Below the pieces are notes generated by a model. That model saw only the letters and a program-made list of their open reading frames with translations. It ran no database searches and was not told where the DNA came from. A stretch of 64,000 nt of DNA, taken from assembly GCF_003967535.1 (NCBI RefSeq), contig NZ_BIFR01000002.1, forward strand, positions 372,001 to 436,000, given 5' to 3'. Within the stretch, counting starts at the first letter, position 1. Each line of letters starts with the position of its first letter. This document shows, piece after piece, positions 43,477-52,970 of this stretch. This DNA comes from Tengunoibacter tsumagoiensis. Lineage in GTDB: Bacteria; Chloroflexota; Ktedonobacteria; Ktedonobacterales; Ktedonobacteraceae. A program made the position numbers and the translations under genes.

Positions 43477-44439
43477 TTAGCGTGTTCCTGCCCGTTGCAC
43501 AATTTTCCAATTCAAGATGGAGAAGGCGACAATGATCACAAACATGCCCCAGCCAACCGCAGAGCCATAGCCAAAGCGATCGCGCGAAAATGCTTGTTGA
43601 TAGAGATAGAGAACCATCGTCATGCCGCTTGCTCCGGGTCCGCCATTCGGGCCCACCAGGACCTGTGGTTCTGTGAAAACCTGGAGCCCACTGATCGTCG
43701 ATGTAATGACTGTAAACAGAATAATGGGGCGTAGCAAGGGAAGGGTGATGTTTTTGAAGATCTGGAGGCTATGGGCTCCATCGATGCGAGCCGCTTCATA
43801 GAGCACTTTGGGGATACTCTGCAGGCCCGCTAGATAGATAATCGCATTATAGCCAGTAGCACGCCAGATAATCATGCAGGCAATCGCAAACTTGATTCCA
43901 AGTGGATTAAGGAGCCATGGAATACGGCCTCCTCCCAGAGCGGTGATCAGGGCATTGAGCAGGCCAAACTGGTTGCCAAACAGGGTACTGAAGATAATTG
44001 CAATTGCGACAACCGAGGTGACATGTGGCAAAAAGAAGGCCAGCTTATAGAGTGTTGTGTGGCGAATCGATGTATTGAGCAGGAAGGCACTGATAAGCGC
44101 CAGGCCCAGTGTTGGAATAGTTGCCATAAGCCAGATGAGAATGGTATTGCCAATCGCCTGCCAGAAATGGGTATCGGTCAGCAGGTAGCTAAAATTGTTG
44201 AACCCGATATATCTCATGGAGGAGATGCCGTCCCATTTCTGAAATGCCAGGTAGAGAGAGAACAGCACAGGGGTCAGTCCAAAGACCAGGAACAAGAGAT
44301 AGAATGGTGCGATAGACAGGTAGAGCGGCAGATGGCGGCTTCTGCGAGGTCGCCGTCGCTGTGCGGGTACTGGTGAGTGCGCCAGCACTTCGCGTTGTGG
44401 TGATAAGAGAGTGCTATCCATCTGGCTACTCGCTTTCAT
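43477..44439 (-). CDS. sugar ABC transporter permease (MalF type)
   Basis: 320 aa. The N-terminal cytoplasmic tail is basic (QRRRPRRSRH), then six helices begin at LYLSIAPFYLLFLVFGL. The EAA loop is EAARIDGAHSLQIFKNITLPLLRPI. It pairs with the MalG-type permease to form the membrane channel. It starts 12 bases after the binding-protein stop with a poor ribosome-binding site, suggesting translational coupling. Confidence 0.93.
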   Translation of the reverse strand: MKASSQMDSTLLSPQREVLAHSPVPAQRRRPRRSRHLPLYLSIAPFYLLFLVFGLTPVLFSLYLAFQKWDGISSMRYIGFNNFSYLLTDTHFWQAIGNTILIWLMATIPTLGLALISAFLLNTSIRHTTLYKLAFFLPHVTSVVAIAIIFSTLFGNQFGLLNALITALGGGRIPWLLNPLGIKFAIACMIIWRATGYNAIIYLAGLQSIPKVLYEAARIDGAHSLQIFKNITLPLLRPIILFTVITSTISGLQVFTEPQVLVGPNGGPGASGMTMVLYLYQQAFSRDRFGYGSAVGWGMFVIIVAFSILNWKIVQRAGTR

Positions 44440-44451
44440 TAGTGAAAAGAA

Positions 44452-45720
44452 TTAGTGAGTAAGTTCGCGTGCAATTTGTTGTTGAACATCGTTCCACGCG
44501 GTCTGTGAGTCGCTATTCTGTGTTTCAATCAAGCTCAGTTCTTGCTGAAAGAGCGTGCTGACAAGATCATTGTTGGGTCCAATGTAGCCAGGAACTACAT
44601 TCTTTGCAGATTCAGTAAAGATCTTTGTTGTGATCTGTCCGCCATAAAAGGTTTCAGGTCGGAACATCTTTGTGCTCGTGAGATCCGCTGGCGCTGACGG
44701 GAAGATCCCCAGATCCAGATAGGCTTGAAGCTGACTGGCAGGGGAGAGAAGCCAGCTCAGAACCTGGAATGCTTCGCGTGGATGAGGTGAAGCTTTTGTA
44801 ATGGCTAGAAATGATCCGCCATCGTTGCCATCACCACCGGGGGCTCGCGCTACTCTCCAGAGCCCCTTCGTATTTTTGGCCGAGTCAAGCAAGCGTTTTT
44901 TTGTCCAGACGGCCCCCACAAAAGAGGCAAGCGTCCCATTGCTGACGGCTGCACTCCAATCTGTTGTGCCATTGCTAATTTTTGCGCTGAGGTCTAGTTG
45001 ATGGACCCGTAGCGCCAGATCCCAGGCGGTACGGATATGCTCCTGGTCTCCGATATATTGACCTGAGGGAGCAAAGAAGCGCTTTCCCATCTGTCCCAGG
45101 ATCAGATTAAAAGTGGAGCCAATATCATTAAACATAAATGACTGACCATGTGTGCTCTGTTGCATCTTTTGGGCAGCCTGGATATAGTCATCCCAGGATG
45201 CCATCCGGGCTGAGACCTGAGTGGGATCTGTGGGTAGTCCAGCCTTTTGAAAGAGATCGGTGCGATAGAAAAGAGCGGTAGGCCCGGTATCCATGGGAAA
45301 ACCAATCAGATGCCCGCTGGGCGTCTCGCCCTGTTTCCACTTCCATGTAAGGTATTGTGATGCCAGCCTGCCCGCGCCGAGGGTATAGAGATCGACAAAC
45401 TGATCGTCATCAGGAAAGTAGGTTGCAATATTTGAGTTGATGGCGACAATATCGGGAACAGCCGTCTGACCAGCCAGGACCGTTCGTAATTTGGTATCAA
45501 ATGGTCCTCCAATCTTAATGGCTTGCAGATGGATCTGGGGAAAGTGCTGTTCGACCCTTGCCAGGAGCGCATCATCAATCGAGCGTGTCCAATACCAGAG
45601 CGTTAGTGGAATCTTTCCCGAAGATGGTGCTGGAGGAAAAGGAGTGCAGCTCGCCAGAAAAAGCATCAGGAGAGCCAGAGAGGCAGTGAGCTTTCTTTTG
45701 TCGTGTGCTGGCCGTATCAT
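44452..45720 (-). CDS. sugar ABC transporter substrate-binding lipoprotein (family 1)
   Basis: 422 aa from ATG 45720 (MIRPAHDKRKL), with AAAGGAG upstream; a frame 10 codons longer lacks one. The signal has lipobox LASC near residue 25. The mature domain resembles family 1 sugar-binding proteins (PLTLWYWTRSIDDALL, IPDIVAINSNIATYF, GFPMDTGPTALFYRTDLF, GDGNDGGSFLAITKASPHP). The sugar cannot be named. It is the first gene of the importer; no TGGTCTA-type operator is seen before it, so it is probably not in the amino-sugar regulon. Confidence 0.92.
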   Translation of the reverse strand: MIRPAHDKRKLTASLALLMLFLASCTPFPPAPSSGKIPLTLWYWTRSIDDALLARVEQHFPQIHLQAIKIGGPFDTKLRTVLAGQTAVPDIVAINSNIATYFPDDDQFVDLYTLGAGRLASQYLTWKWKQGETPSGHLIGFPMDTGPTALFYRTDLFQKAGLPTDPTQVSARMASWDDYIQAAQKMQQSTHGQSFMFNDIGSTFNLILGQMGKRFFAPSGQYIGDQEHIRTAWDLALRVHQLDLSAKISNGTTDWSAAVSNGTLASFVGAVWTKKRLLDSAKNTKGLWRVARAPGGDGNDGGSFLAITKASPHPREAFQVLSWLLSPASQLQAYLDLGIFPSAPADLTSTKMFRPETFYGGQITTKIFTESAKNVVPGYIGPNNDLVSTLFQQELSLIETQNSDSQTAWNDVQQQIARELTH

Positions 45721-45898
45721 GAGCGTTTTCTCCTTTGAAACACCTATCAATGAGAAATTATATGCATCTTCTCCTTTCTTTATCGGATCGAATGGCTGAG
45801 AAAATAAATGTTGGTACGGTTATGCTGTGCTTTCTATAGAACCTTTTCTATGGTATGCAGATATGATGAGATTGGCCGCATCGTCAATCTTTTCAGCT

Positions 45899-48637
45899 TT
45901 ATTTTTGCAATCCAGCCGTTTCTTTTAGTACCGCTTCTAGCTGGCTTGCCTCCTCCACACGCCCCAGACGCATGAGCAGGGCCATCAAGTGCTGGTGAAT
46001 ATCAAGTGTGAGAGCATGGGTGAAGCGCCGACCCTGGATGCAGCTATTCAGTGCCTGGGTGTAGAGATGATAGGCCTGCTCATCTTTTCCTTGAGCCTCT
46101 TGTAGGAGCGCAAACTGATAGAGATTTTTGGCAACCTGGGGGTCCACGTCTGCAAACGTTTGCGCATTAATCTCCAGGGCTCGCTGAAAGAGTGGCTCAG
46201 CCTCGGCATACCTGCCCTGTTTGCGGTAGAGAATACCGAGCATCATTAGATCATCCCCCACATGCGGGAAAACAGGACCAAGATGTTTTTCATGCAGCTC
46301 TAAAGCTTCCTGAAGCAAGGCCTCTGCCTGCTCCAGGGAGCCCTGGTGGAGTAAAATTATAGCCAGCCCGTTTAAACAATCCGCTGTCTGCATATGGTGC
46401 CGACCAAGATGTTGCTCATAGAGGGCCAGAGCTTGCCGGGAGTATGGCTCAGCCTCCTCATAACGGCCTTGATCGATGTAGACACACGAAAGATTAAAGA
46501 TAGCTGTTGCTGTCTGAAAATGAGATGGCCCCAGTTGTTTCTGGCGGCTGGCCAGTACGCGCTTATAACACTGTTCTGCCTCTTTGTCGCGTCCCTGGTG
46601 AGAATAAAGAATGCCCAGATTATTCAGAACTCTGGTAGTCAAAGGATGTTCTGCTCCAAGCTCGCGCTCGCGAATTGCCAGATTTTGGAGATGCATAGCC
46701 TCTGTTTTGTCGTAATGTCCCTGTCGCTCAATCAAGCTGGCTAACATGTGTCGGGCGTTAGTAGTGTTGAGATGATCTGTTCCCAATTGCCGTTCATAGA
46801 TAACCAGAGCCTGACGAGCCAGCGTTTCTCCCAGGGGATATTTTTGCTGAGCCAGGCAGAACTCGGCCAATCTGCACAGGCTGGCCGCATCCTCCAGAGG
46901 GTCTGGTCCCAACTGGTGCTCGCGAATAGCCAGTGCCCGCTCAAATGACACTTCCGCTTGTATGTACTGACCATTATTGCGTTGTAGGACTGCCAGATAT
47001 TCCAGACTGTAGCCTGTGAGAAAATGTGCTGTTCCCCAGTAACTTTCGCGCAGGGTGAGTGCTCGCTGGTACAGGATCTCTGCCTGACTAAACATCTGAT
47101 GTTCAAAGAAATATCTTCCAGCGCGCAACAGTACATCTGCCGCCTCTGGTAGTTGCAGGTTCTGTTGCTGGACCAGTGCGTCACAAGCCTGCACCTGTTC
47201 TAGATAGCGCTGACACTGAGGCCAGAATTCTGCTCTGGTCGGATCCTGAGGAAAGATCATCTCGACTGCTTTAATCGCCCGTTCACTCCAATCCTGTTGC
47301 GTCTGTCTGTCCATGCGATCCCACTGGACCGCCTGAACCAGTCGATGGATGCTCACCATACGATCTTTTGAGAGCCGTTTGATCAGAGAAAAGTCCAGCA
47401 ACGTTTTCAGGAGCAGATTGAATGAGAAGAGATCAGATACGGCCTCACGCAACTGTGCATGCCAGTGTGGGGCTCCTTTTTGCAGCAGTTCTTCTGGAAT
47501 GTGATCAGGAGCTAGAACAGCGCATAATTGCAACAGTTCAGTCGCTGCGGGATGGGTGCGTGCAACTTGCTCAAAGGAGAGCGACCAGGTCGTGGCTACT
47601 GAATCAGGGTAGCCAGTCATCTGCATTCCTCGTTGTTTGAGCAAGGCATGACGATAGGTCTGATAAATCTGGAGATAGGACTGAAGGCCGCACCCTGTCT
47701 CTTCAATATATGCTCCGGCTTGATCAATAGCGAGAGGAAAATGTCCTAGCTCAATAACAATATTCATGGCCTCTTCCATCTCTTCAGGCGTCACTGAATC
47801 CAACAGATGTGCCCGACGCAGCAAGAGCGAAGCACCTTCAATGGTTCCCATGGTCTCGACTTCGAGCGAAGAGGCAAAGGCTCCGATCGCACTGGCACGT
47901 GTAGTGATCAGTAGATGTCCCCGTCCCTGAACCGGGAAATAAGGGTGTGCCATCTCCAGATCATCCGCATTATCGAAGATCAGTAGCCAGGGCTGCGTGC
48001 GTTGTTCCAGCCAGCGGAGAATGGCCGCGACAATCTTATGTTGATCCGTCTCATCTGCACTGACTACCTCTGGCAAGAGGTGGCCCAATTCGACAAAACT
48101 GGTTAGAAGGGTTTCTTCATTAACTGCCGTGATCCAGAAGACATCGTGATAGAGTCCCTGCTGACGCGAACGATAGGCATATTCAATAGCTGTTTGCGTT
48201 TTGCCAATGCCTCCCAATCCTTTGATCGCCTGGGCTTGCGTCAACGCGACCGGTTGTAGACCCACGGAAAGATCGGTTTCTGGCTGGGAGAAGTGCTGCT
48301 CCAGGGCGCTCAACAGTTCTTCGCGCCCGGTAAAATGAGGATTGCGGGCATAAGGAACCGTCCAGATCGCGTGATCACTGACGGGAGTCTTCTCTGAAGG
48401 TGAGGCCTTTATGATCTCAGGCTCTGAAGAAGGCTCGTTCTCTTCCACTAATCCCAGTTCCTGAGTACTCAGGCCGAAGAGGGCACAGAGCTTGACACGG
48501 TAATAGGCGCCTGGTTGCTGAATACCCCTTTCCCAGCGCTGAATCGTGAGTACAGCCGTTCCTAGCTTGTCTGCTACGTCTTGCTGTCGCCAATTACGTA
48601 GAATGCGCTGCCGTCGTAAACGCTCATTTCTGGCCAT
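45899..48637 (-). CDS. STAND regulator: XRE HTH + NB-ARC + kinesin-light-chain-type TPR
   Basis: 912 aa from ATG 48637 (MARNERLRRQRILRNW), the family N-terminus, with GGGGAGAG upstream; a longer frame adds 29 unsupported residues. Residues 5–60 are an XRE helix-turn-helix (WRQQDVADKLGTAVLTIQRWE). NB-ARC is at about residues 110–370: Walker A GLGGIGKTQTAIEYAYR, Walker B WLLIFDNADD, FPLAIDQAGAYIEE. Residues 520–890 hold 42-residue TPRs (YEEAEPYSRQALALYEQHLG, YAEAEPLFQRALEI). It is divergent from the crcB pair across a 500-base gap. A transcription switch is most likely. Confidence 0.9.
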   Translation of the reverse strand: MARNERLRRQRILRNWRQQDVADKLGTAVLTIQRWERGIQQPGAYYRVKLCALFGLSTQELGLVEENEPSSEPEIIKASPSEKTPVSDHAIWTVPYARNPHFTGREELLSALEQHFSQPETDLSVGLQPVALTQAQAIKGLGGIGKTQTAIEYAYRSRQQGLYHDVFWITAVNEETLLTSFVELGHLLPEVVSADETDQHKIVAAILRWLEQRTQPWLLIFDNADDLEMAHPYFPVQGRGHLLITTRASAIGAFASSLEVETMGTIEGASLLLRRAHLLDSVTPEEMEEAMNIVIELGHFPLAIDQAGAYIEETGCGLQSYLQIYQTYRHALLKQRGMQMTGYPDSVATTWSLSFEQVARTHPAATELLQLCAVLAPDHIPEELLQKGAPHWHAQLREAVSDLFSFNLLLKTLLDFSLIKRLSKDRMVSIHRLVQAVQWDRMDRQTQQDWSERAIKAVEMIFPQDPTRAEFWPQCQRYLEQVQACDALVQQQNLQLPEAADVLLRAGRYFFEHQMFSQAEILYQRALTLRESYWGTAHFLTGYSLEYLAVLQRNNGQYIQAEVSFERALAIREHQLGPDPLEDAASLCRLAEFCLAQQKYPLGETLARQALVIYERQLGTDHLNTTNARHMLASLIERQGHYDKTEAMHLQNLAIRERELGAEHPLTTRVLNNLGILYSHQGRDKEAEQCYKRVLASRQKQLGPSHFQTATAIFNLSCVYIDQGRYEEAEPYSRQALALYEQHLGRHHMQTADCLNGLAIILLHQGSLEQAEALLQEALELHEKHLGPVFPHVGDDLMMLGILYRKQGRYAEAEPLFQRALEINAQTFADVDPQVAKNLYQFALLQEAQGKDEQAYHLYTQALNSCIQGRRFTHALTLDIHQHLMALLMRLGRVEEASQLEAVLKETAGLQK

Positions 48638-49143
48638 GAAACTCTCCCCTACCTTCTTCCTTCCGCCATCTAGGGGTATATGTATTATGAACAAAACAGA
48701 CTGTGCCTGCCTGATCTCTTTCAAGAAAGAACGTCATTGTTCTGGTTTCACATTCATGGAATCGGTGCAGATCTTCAAAATTGCCTGGGAATGTCTGAGG
48801 TGGCTCTCTACATTTTCCTCTAGAAAGGAATGCATCAGTATCTCTATAATAATATGTAACTCTTAAGTATCATAGCATAAGCCCAACCATACAAGCAAGC
48901 ATATATTTGTATCATAGGGTAGCTTTCTAAATCTGGAAAGCATAGAAGATGCAATTTATTGCATAAAGATTTTTTTTGAATGAAAGTTGAGAAAAGATAC
49001 GCTTAATTGACTTTACTGGCTTGTGCATTCGCTGACACTGTTTTACAATTTTGTGAACGTAAGGAGGCAAGTTGCGTAAGCTTTAAAGTGGGTCTCAAAG
49101 AGGGTTTTTATTTTTTTATAACTGAAAAATGGGAGAAAAAAGA
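48638..49143. other. intergenic stretch upstream of crcB pair
   Basis: No gene seen. I looked for a fluoride riboswitch before crcB and did not find the conserved GATGG and CTCCT segments. A repetitive purine-rich then T-rich stretch (AAAGAGGG then TTTTTATTTTTTT, about 49097–49119) precedes the first crcB start. Confidence 0.45.
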
Positions 49144-49536
49144 GTGTTGGATCTCTCGAGTATAGGTATGACCGGTCTGATTGGGATCGCGGGAGCATGT
49201 GGGGCAGTTGCCCGTTATCTGCTTGGACGATTTGTGGCGGAGCGCGTGGGCACGCGTTTTCCTGTAGGGACATTCTGTATCAATCTAACTGGCGCTTTTT
49301 TGATCGGAATAATCTTTGCCCTGGCGACACGACATGTCATCTCTGCTGCGCTTCAGAGCGTTCTGGCCACCGGCTTCCTGGGTGGCTATACAACCTTTAG
49401 CACGATGTCCTGGGAAGGGGTGCAGCTCTTTCGGGGGAGTAGCTATCGTTATAGCCTACTGTATCTGGGTGGAAGCGTCATTTGTGGCCTGCTTGCAGTT
49501 CTCCTTGGCTTATTGATAGGAGGGCATCTCGCATGA
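49144..49536 (+). CDS. crcB: fluoride channel subunit CrcB (first of pair)
   Basis: About 130 aa with four membrane helices. I favour GTG 49144, with GGGAG 8 bases upstream; ATG 49129 lacks a ribosome-binding site. All Fluc motifs are present: GACGAVARYLLG, PVGTFCINLTGAFLIG with the pore Asn, and TGFLGGYTTFSTMSWE. CrcB/Fluc proteins are dual-topology dimers that export fluoride. It overlaps the second crcB by four bases (ATGA), so the pair probably forms an antiparallel heterodimer. Confidence 0.93.
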   Translation: MLDLSSIGMTGLIGIAGACGAVARYLLGRFVAERVGTRFPVGTFCINLTGAFLIGIIFALATRHVISAALQSVLATGFLGGYTTFSTMSWEGVQLFRGSSYRYSLLYLGGSVICGLLAVLLGLLIGGHLA

Positions 49537-50075
49537 CAAAAACGCAACCATTACCTGGGAGAAGGCGCATCACCGCAGTCTTTGCAGGAGGTTTTCTGGG
49601 TGCGATTGCGCGAGCGCTTGTGAGTTCGTTTCTGCAGGCAGAATTAGGGAAAGCATGGCCTTATGATATTCTGTTGATTAATCTGACTGGAGCGTTCGTA
49701 CTGGCTTTTGTGACGACATTGGCGGATGCTCGCTTATGGATTGGCCCGACGCGCCGACTCTTTATCAATGTTGGTTTCCTTGGTGCTTATACAACGTTTA
49801 GCAGCTTGATGCTAGGCGATGTCCTGCTTGCGCAAGGAGGGCATTGGTGGGGGGCGGCAAGCTATCTTCTCATAAGCCTTGTGGGAGGTCTGCTTGCAGT
49901 CTTACTGGGAGATCTTGGAGCTCAATTTTTTATTGCCCGACAGCAAAAACGTCTGCTCCCAACAAAACGCATCAGCACACAAGAGCTCTTTGCCCCACTG
50001 CTGCACGAGAAACGAGAGCACCTGGACATGCAAGATGATGTCTTAGTATCAGAACAAGAGCTCTCTGAAGATTAA
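49533..50075 (+). CDS. crcB: fluoride channel subunit CrcB (second of pair), with C-terminal extension
   Basis: 180 aa from ATG 49533. The four-helix core runs to about residue 135: GGFLGAIARALVSS, DILLINLTGAFVLAF with the pore Asn, and VGFLGAYTTFSSLMLGD. The GTF before the pore Asn and the Arg-Tyr pair of the first subunit are altered, as in the diverged partner of heterodimeric Fluc. A charged tail of about 45 residues (RQQKRLLPTKRISTQELF, ending SEQELSED) is extra. No fluoride riboswitch was found upstream of the pair. Confidence 0.9.
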   Translation: MTKTQPLPGRRRITAVFAGGFLGAIARALVSSFLQAELGKAWPYDILLINLTGAFVLAFVTTLADARLWIGPTRRLFINVGFLGAYTTFSSLMLGDVLLAQGGHWWGAASYLLISLVGGLLAVLLGDLGAQFFIARQQKRLLPTKRISTQELFAPLLHEKREHLDMQDDVLVSEQELSED

Positions 50076-50244
50076 TAATTCAGATGGAAGAAGCACAAAA
50101 GCGTCTCTTTTATAAGGCATGAAGAAAACGGAAGGCATGGAAGCCGAAGTATACATCTTTTTAGAGATACACGGTGTTCTTGTTAATGGCAGAATATATT
50201 TATTCTGGTTGCAAGAAGCAAATCAATTCTGTAGGAGATGTAGG

Positions 50245-51417
50245 ATGCCTCGTAAAACATATTTTTTTGTTCTCTTTATTCTTAGTTGTTTTTTCTGTTT
50301 AAGTGGATTGACTGGATGTATGGGAGGTGGGAATGAGCAGAGCGCTGTTGCTACCCCATCTTCAGCGGTAAATGGAGATAGTATTAAAAAGATCAAAGAT
50401 CTTCTTAAGAGCGAAGGTAGTACTGAGAAATTTACTGGTACAGTTTTAATTGAGCAGGATGGTAAAGTCCTCCTTCGTGAGGGCTATGGGATGGCTGATC
50501 AGGCTCAGAAGATTGCCAATACACCCGAGACGCGTTTCCGTATTGCAACCCTTTCAGAGCAATTTAATGCATTGAGCCTTCTTTTGTTGCAGGACCAGGG
50601 AAAACTTACATTGAATGATCCCATCTGCACATACATACCAGACTGCCCTGCAACCTGGAAGGCTATCACGATCCAGCAGCTCTTCGTACATACCTCAAGC
50701 ATTCCAGATTACCTCTCTTTAGGTGATTATCTGGCGATGAAAGCCAAGCCCACCACACCTGAACAGTTGATAGGACTCTTCAAAGATAGGCCGCTTCTGG
50801 AATTTACGCAATATCGGACTGCTTATAATGCTGCAAACCAAGTCTTAGCAGGGTATATTATCGAGAAAGCATCCGGTCAGAGTTATGGAGAGTATCTACA
50901 AAGCACTATTTTTAATCCACTGCATTTGACACATACGAGCTATGTGAAAAATGATGAGCCATTGCCAGCTTATGCAACAGGGTATGAGCAGCCAGGCATT
51001 GTGAGCGATCCAATTGATGCCTCAGCTCTTTATGCCGCTGGCGGCATCTCCTCAACTGTTGATGATCTCTATACGTTTGATCAAGCTATTATCCAGCACA
51101 AAATAGGCTCAAAGGCAGTAGGGGACTCATTATTGACGATTCATTATACTTACTGTTCTCTTTCTCAATCATGTGGTCCAAGCTATGTCAGTCTGGGAGT
51201 CGGATATGGCTGGTTTATTGGCAGAGAGAAAGGTGAAAACGGTTTAACGCGTCAAATTTATTATGATAATGGTAGTTATGAAGGCTTCTCAGCTGCCAAC
51301 ATTTATTACCCGGAGCAGAAGTTGAGCATTATTATCCTTAGTAATGTGAAGCGAAATCCAATTACAATCGGCAATGAAGAGAATTTCATCGAAAATGACC
51401 TTTTTGCCTCTGCGTAA
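50245..51417 (+). CDS. beta-lactamase-fold lipoprotein lacking catalytic Ser and Lys
   Basis: 390 aa from ATG 50245 (MPRKTYFFVLF), with TAGGAG about 8 bases upstream; a longer frame adds 42 unsupported residues. Signal with lipobox LTGC. The domain follows the class C serine hydrolase layout, but where relatives read FRIxSxTKQFTA this protein reads FRIATLSEQFNA, so the nucleophile Ser is Thr and the general-base Lys is Glu. The later Tyr-x-Asn motif reads AYNAANQVLAG: Tyr kept, Asn replaced by Ala. Other landmarks remain (LFVHTSSIPDYL, PLHLTHTSY, YAAGGISSTVDDL). It is probably a surface-bound non-catalytic, possibly ligand-binding, paralogue. Confidence 0.85.
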   Translation: MPRKTYFFVLFILSCFFCLSGLTGCMGGGNEQSAVATPSSAVNGDSIKKIKDLLKSEGSTEKFTGTVLIEQDGKVLLREGYGMADQAQKIANTPETRFRIATLSEQFNALSLLLLQDQGKLTLNDPICTYIPDCPATWKAITIQQLFVHTSSIPDYLSLGDYLAMKAKPTTPEQLIGLFKDRPLLEFTQYRTAYNAANQVLAGYIIEKASGQSYGEYLQSTIFNPLHLTHTSYVKNDEPLPAYATGYEQPGIVSDPIDASALYAAGGISSTVDDLYTFDQAIIQHKIGSKAVGDSLLTIHYTYCSLSQSCGPSYVSLGVGYGWFIGREKGENGLTRQIYYDNGSYEGFSAANIYYPEQKLSIIILSNVKRNPITIGNEENFIENDLFASA

Positions 51418-51446
51418 TTTTCACCATTCTCATACCTGCGTATGTG

Positions 51447-51830
51447 CTAATGCAGAACAGTCTTTTTAAGTTGTATATGACGGATCTTCTCTACAAAGCC
51501 ATCGATGCTAAAAGGGTCTGCATATATAGTCTCATTATTATTGCCAGCATAAGCAATAACCTGAGGAGCCTCGAGGTAGCGGTCCATGCAAAATAAGACT
51601 GCTATCTCGGTGTGCTCTTGTAGCCATTGAAACAATGCAGGGCCGATCTGGCAGTGCACTTTTGTCACATCCACTAAGACAATATGTGGCATTAAGGTAT
51701 TCATTATCTGGATGTTTGCCTCATTCGGATAGAGCAGGTAGACGTCATACCCCTCATCTTTGAGGATAGAACCATACAAATCAATTCGGTCGCGTTCATA
51801 ACCGAGTAAGACTACACGTGTCTGTTCCAT
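51447..51830 (-). CDS. response-regulator receiver-like protein, degenerate
   Basis: 127 aa from ATG 51830 (MEQTRVVLLGYERD), with AGGAG upstream. The fold order fits a stand-alone receiver: VVLLGYERDRIDLYGSILKDEGYDVYLL, then HIVLVDVTK with an Asp at the phosphorylation position, then AVLFCM, then IYADPFSIDGFVEKI. Two usual features are missing: the acidic pair after strand 1 (here GYER) and the Lys of the KPF motif (here DPF). It therefore probably does not signal by normal phosphorylation. No histidine kinase is nearby. Confidence 0.6.
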   Translation of the reverse strand: MEQTRVVLLGYERDRIDLYGSILKDEGYDVYLLYPNEANIQIMNTLMPHIVLVDVTKVHCQIGPALFQWLQEHTEIAVLFCMDRYLEAPQVIAYAGNNNETIYADPFSIDGFVEKIRHIQLKKTVLH

Positions 51831-52088
51831 ATCTTGCTCCTCCTTTGTCTGCAATGATCTCAGGACTTTTCATTCCAGTGTTTTTGCCTGCATGTGTACG
51901 ATATCATTACCTTTCTTTGCTCGCAAGCTCAAACCGTTTGGATAACCAGGACCGTTTACTTCTGTGTTATATCTGTGATCTCCTAAGAGGAGACTGGATA
52001 ACTTTGTAATAGAAAAAAAGTCTTTAGATCCCTGATCTTCAAAACAAGAGAAATGCAGCCAACAACGAGAAATCAGGAGCAAGAAAAG

Positions 52089-52748
52089 ATGGAATACAAG
52101 TCGAATCTAAGAGAAATTGTCAATAGTGCTTCTTTTGATGTCTATGGTATTGTGAATACTTCATATGATTTCTTATATTCTAAATGCCAGTGCGTTCGCA
52201 TGCCAGAGAAGCTATTGTCTGTGACACTTGGATATTATAGCCCGACGTATTCACAGCAAGACCGCCCTCCCTATGCCTTCCCTGATCTGAAAGATATATT
52301 ATCTTCTTCTTCCATGGTTGGGGTACAGAAAGTCAAAAGCACCCATTTTTCTGTCACTTCTCTTGATATTCAACAACAACCAGATCCAGACTACTATTCT
52401 GAGTTTAGAAGTTTCCAGGAAGCGACACAAGTAAGACGAGCTAGCTCTCTCTTCAAAGAATATGGCTTTACCGCTGAAGAACGAATACAGGCAGGCTCTC
52501 CATCGCTCTGGGAAGAGACGCTTCATCTTCAGGAGCGATCCTTCTCGACAAAGATTTACCAATGGTCAGCACCAGATACTCTTTCGTCGTTCCAACTTAG
52601 ATGCAACAATATACTCATAATGGGACAGGCTCATGGGCCATCTCAATCGGAATTAGTCCAGACCTTACTGGAATTGCAAGTTATAAACCAGCAACAGGAG
52701 ATACTTAAACAGTATGAAGTAGAGGAAAGATACAAAGGATGGTTCTAA
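52089..52748 (+). CDS. hypothetical protein (219 aa)
   Basis: ATG 52089 follows AGGAG by 9 bases. I do not recognise the family. The product has two halves of similar flavour: YSKCQCVRMPEKLLSVTLGYYSP and DYYSEFRSFQEATQVRRASSLFKEYGFTAEER, then a helical end (SELVQTLLELQVINQQQEILKQYEVEE) likely to form a coiled coil. There is no signal peptide or membrane segment. It is divergent from the receiver-like gene (258 bases apart) and convergent with the Opp-type operon. Confidence 0.6.
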   Translation: MEYKSNLREIVNSASFDVYGIVNTSYDFLYSKCQCVRMPEKLLSVTLGYYSPTYSQQDRPPYAFPDLKDILSSSSMVGVQKVKSTHFSVTSLDIQQQPDPDYYSEFRSFQEATQVRRASSLFKEYGFTAEERIQAGSPSLWEETLHLQERSFSTKIYQWSAPDTLSSFQLRCNNILIMGQAHGPSQSELVQTLLELQVINQQQEILKQYEVEERYKGWF

Positions 52749-52863
52749 TTAAAATAGAGCTATATTCTGTTGGACGCTTTCCTGAAGGGCATTTGATACA
52801 GACTTACTCTTTGCGTTCGCAGCATGATGGATCTGCTCGATAACGTCGTCAAGACGAAAGAAT

Positions 52864-52913
52864 AGAGATCGGCCAGGATCTGTCGTTTCGTCGTCAGATC
52901 CTGGCCGATCTCT
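52864..52913. terminator. very strong stem-loop between convergent transcripts
   Basis: A 19-bp perfect stem (52864–52882 / 52895–52913) with a 12-base loop ends the Opp-type operon on the minus strand, followed there by ATTCTTTC. It also faces the 52089 gene. The length of perfect pairing is unusual for a simple terminator. Confidence 0.7.
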
Positions 52914-52970
52914 GCAAAGGGTAGTGAAAGCATGTTCGTTCTACTCGTCACAACCGCAAAGAACTTGATC

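Noticed and set aside
12036..48637. The two STAND proteins (12036–14549 and 45899–48637) as anti-phage NLR-like defence
   Set aside because: Both have an XRE DNA-binding N-terminus and no nuclease, TIR or other effector domain, so transcription control is more likely.
48866..49143. Fluoride riboswitch before the crcB pair
   Set aside because: Neither the conserved GATGG segment nor the matching CTCCT segment is present; no crcB-type pseudoknot could be drawn.
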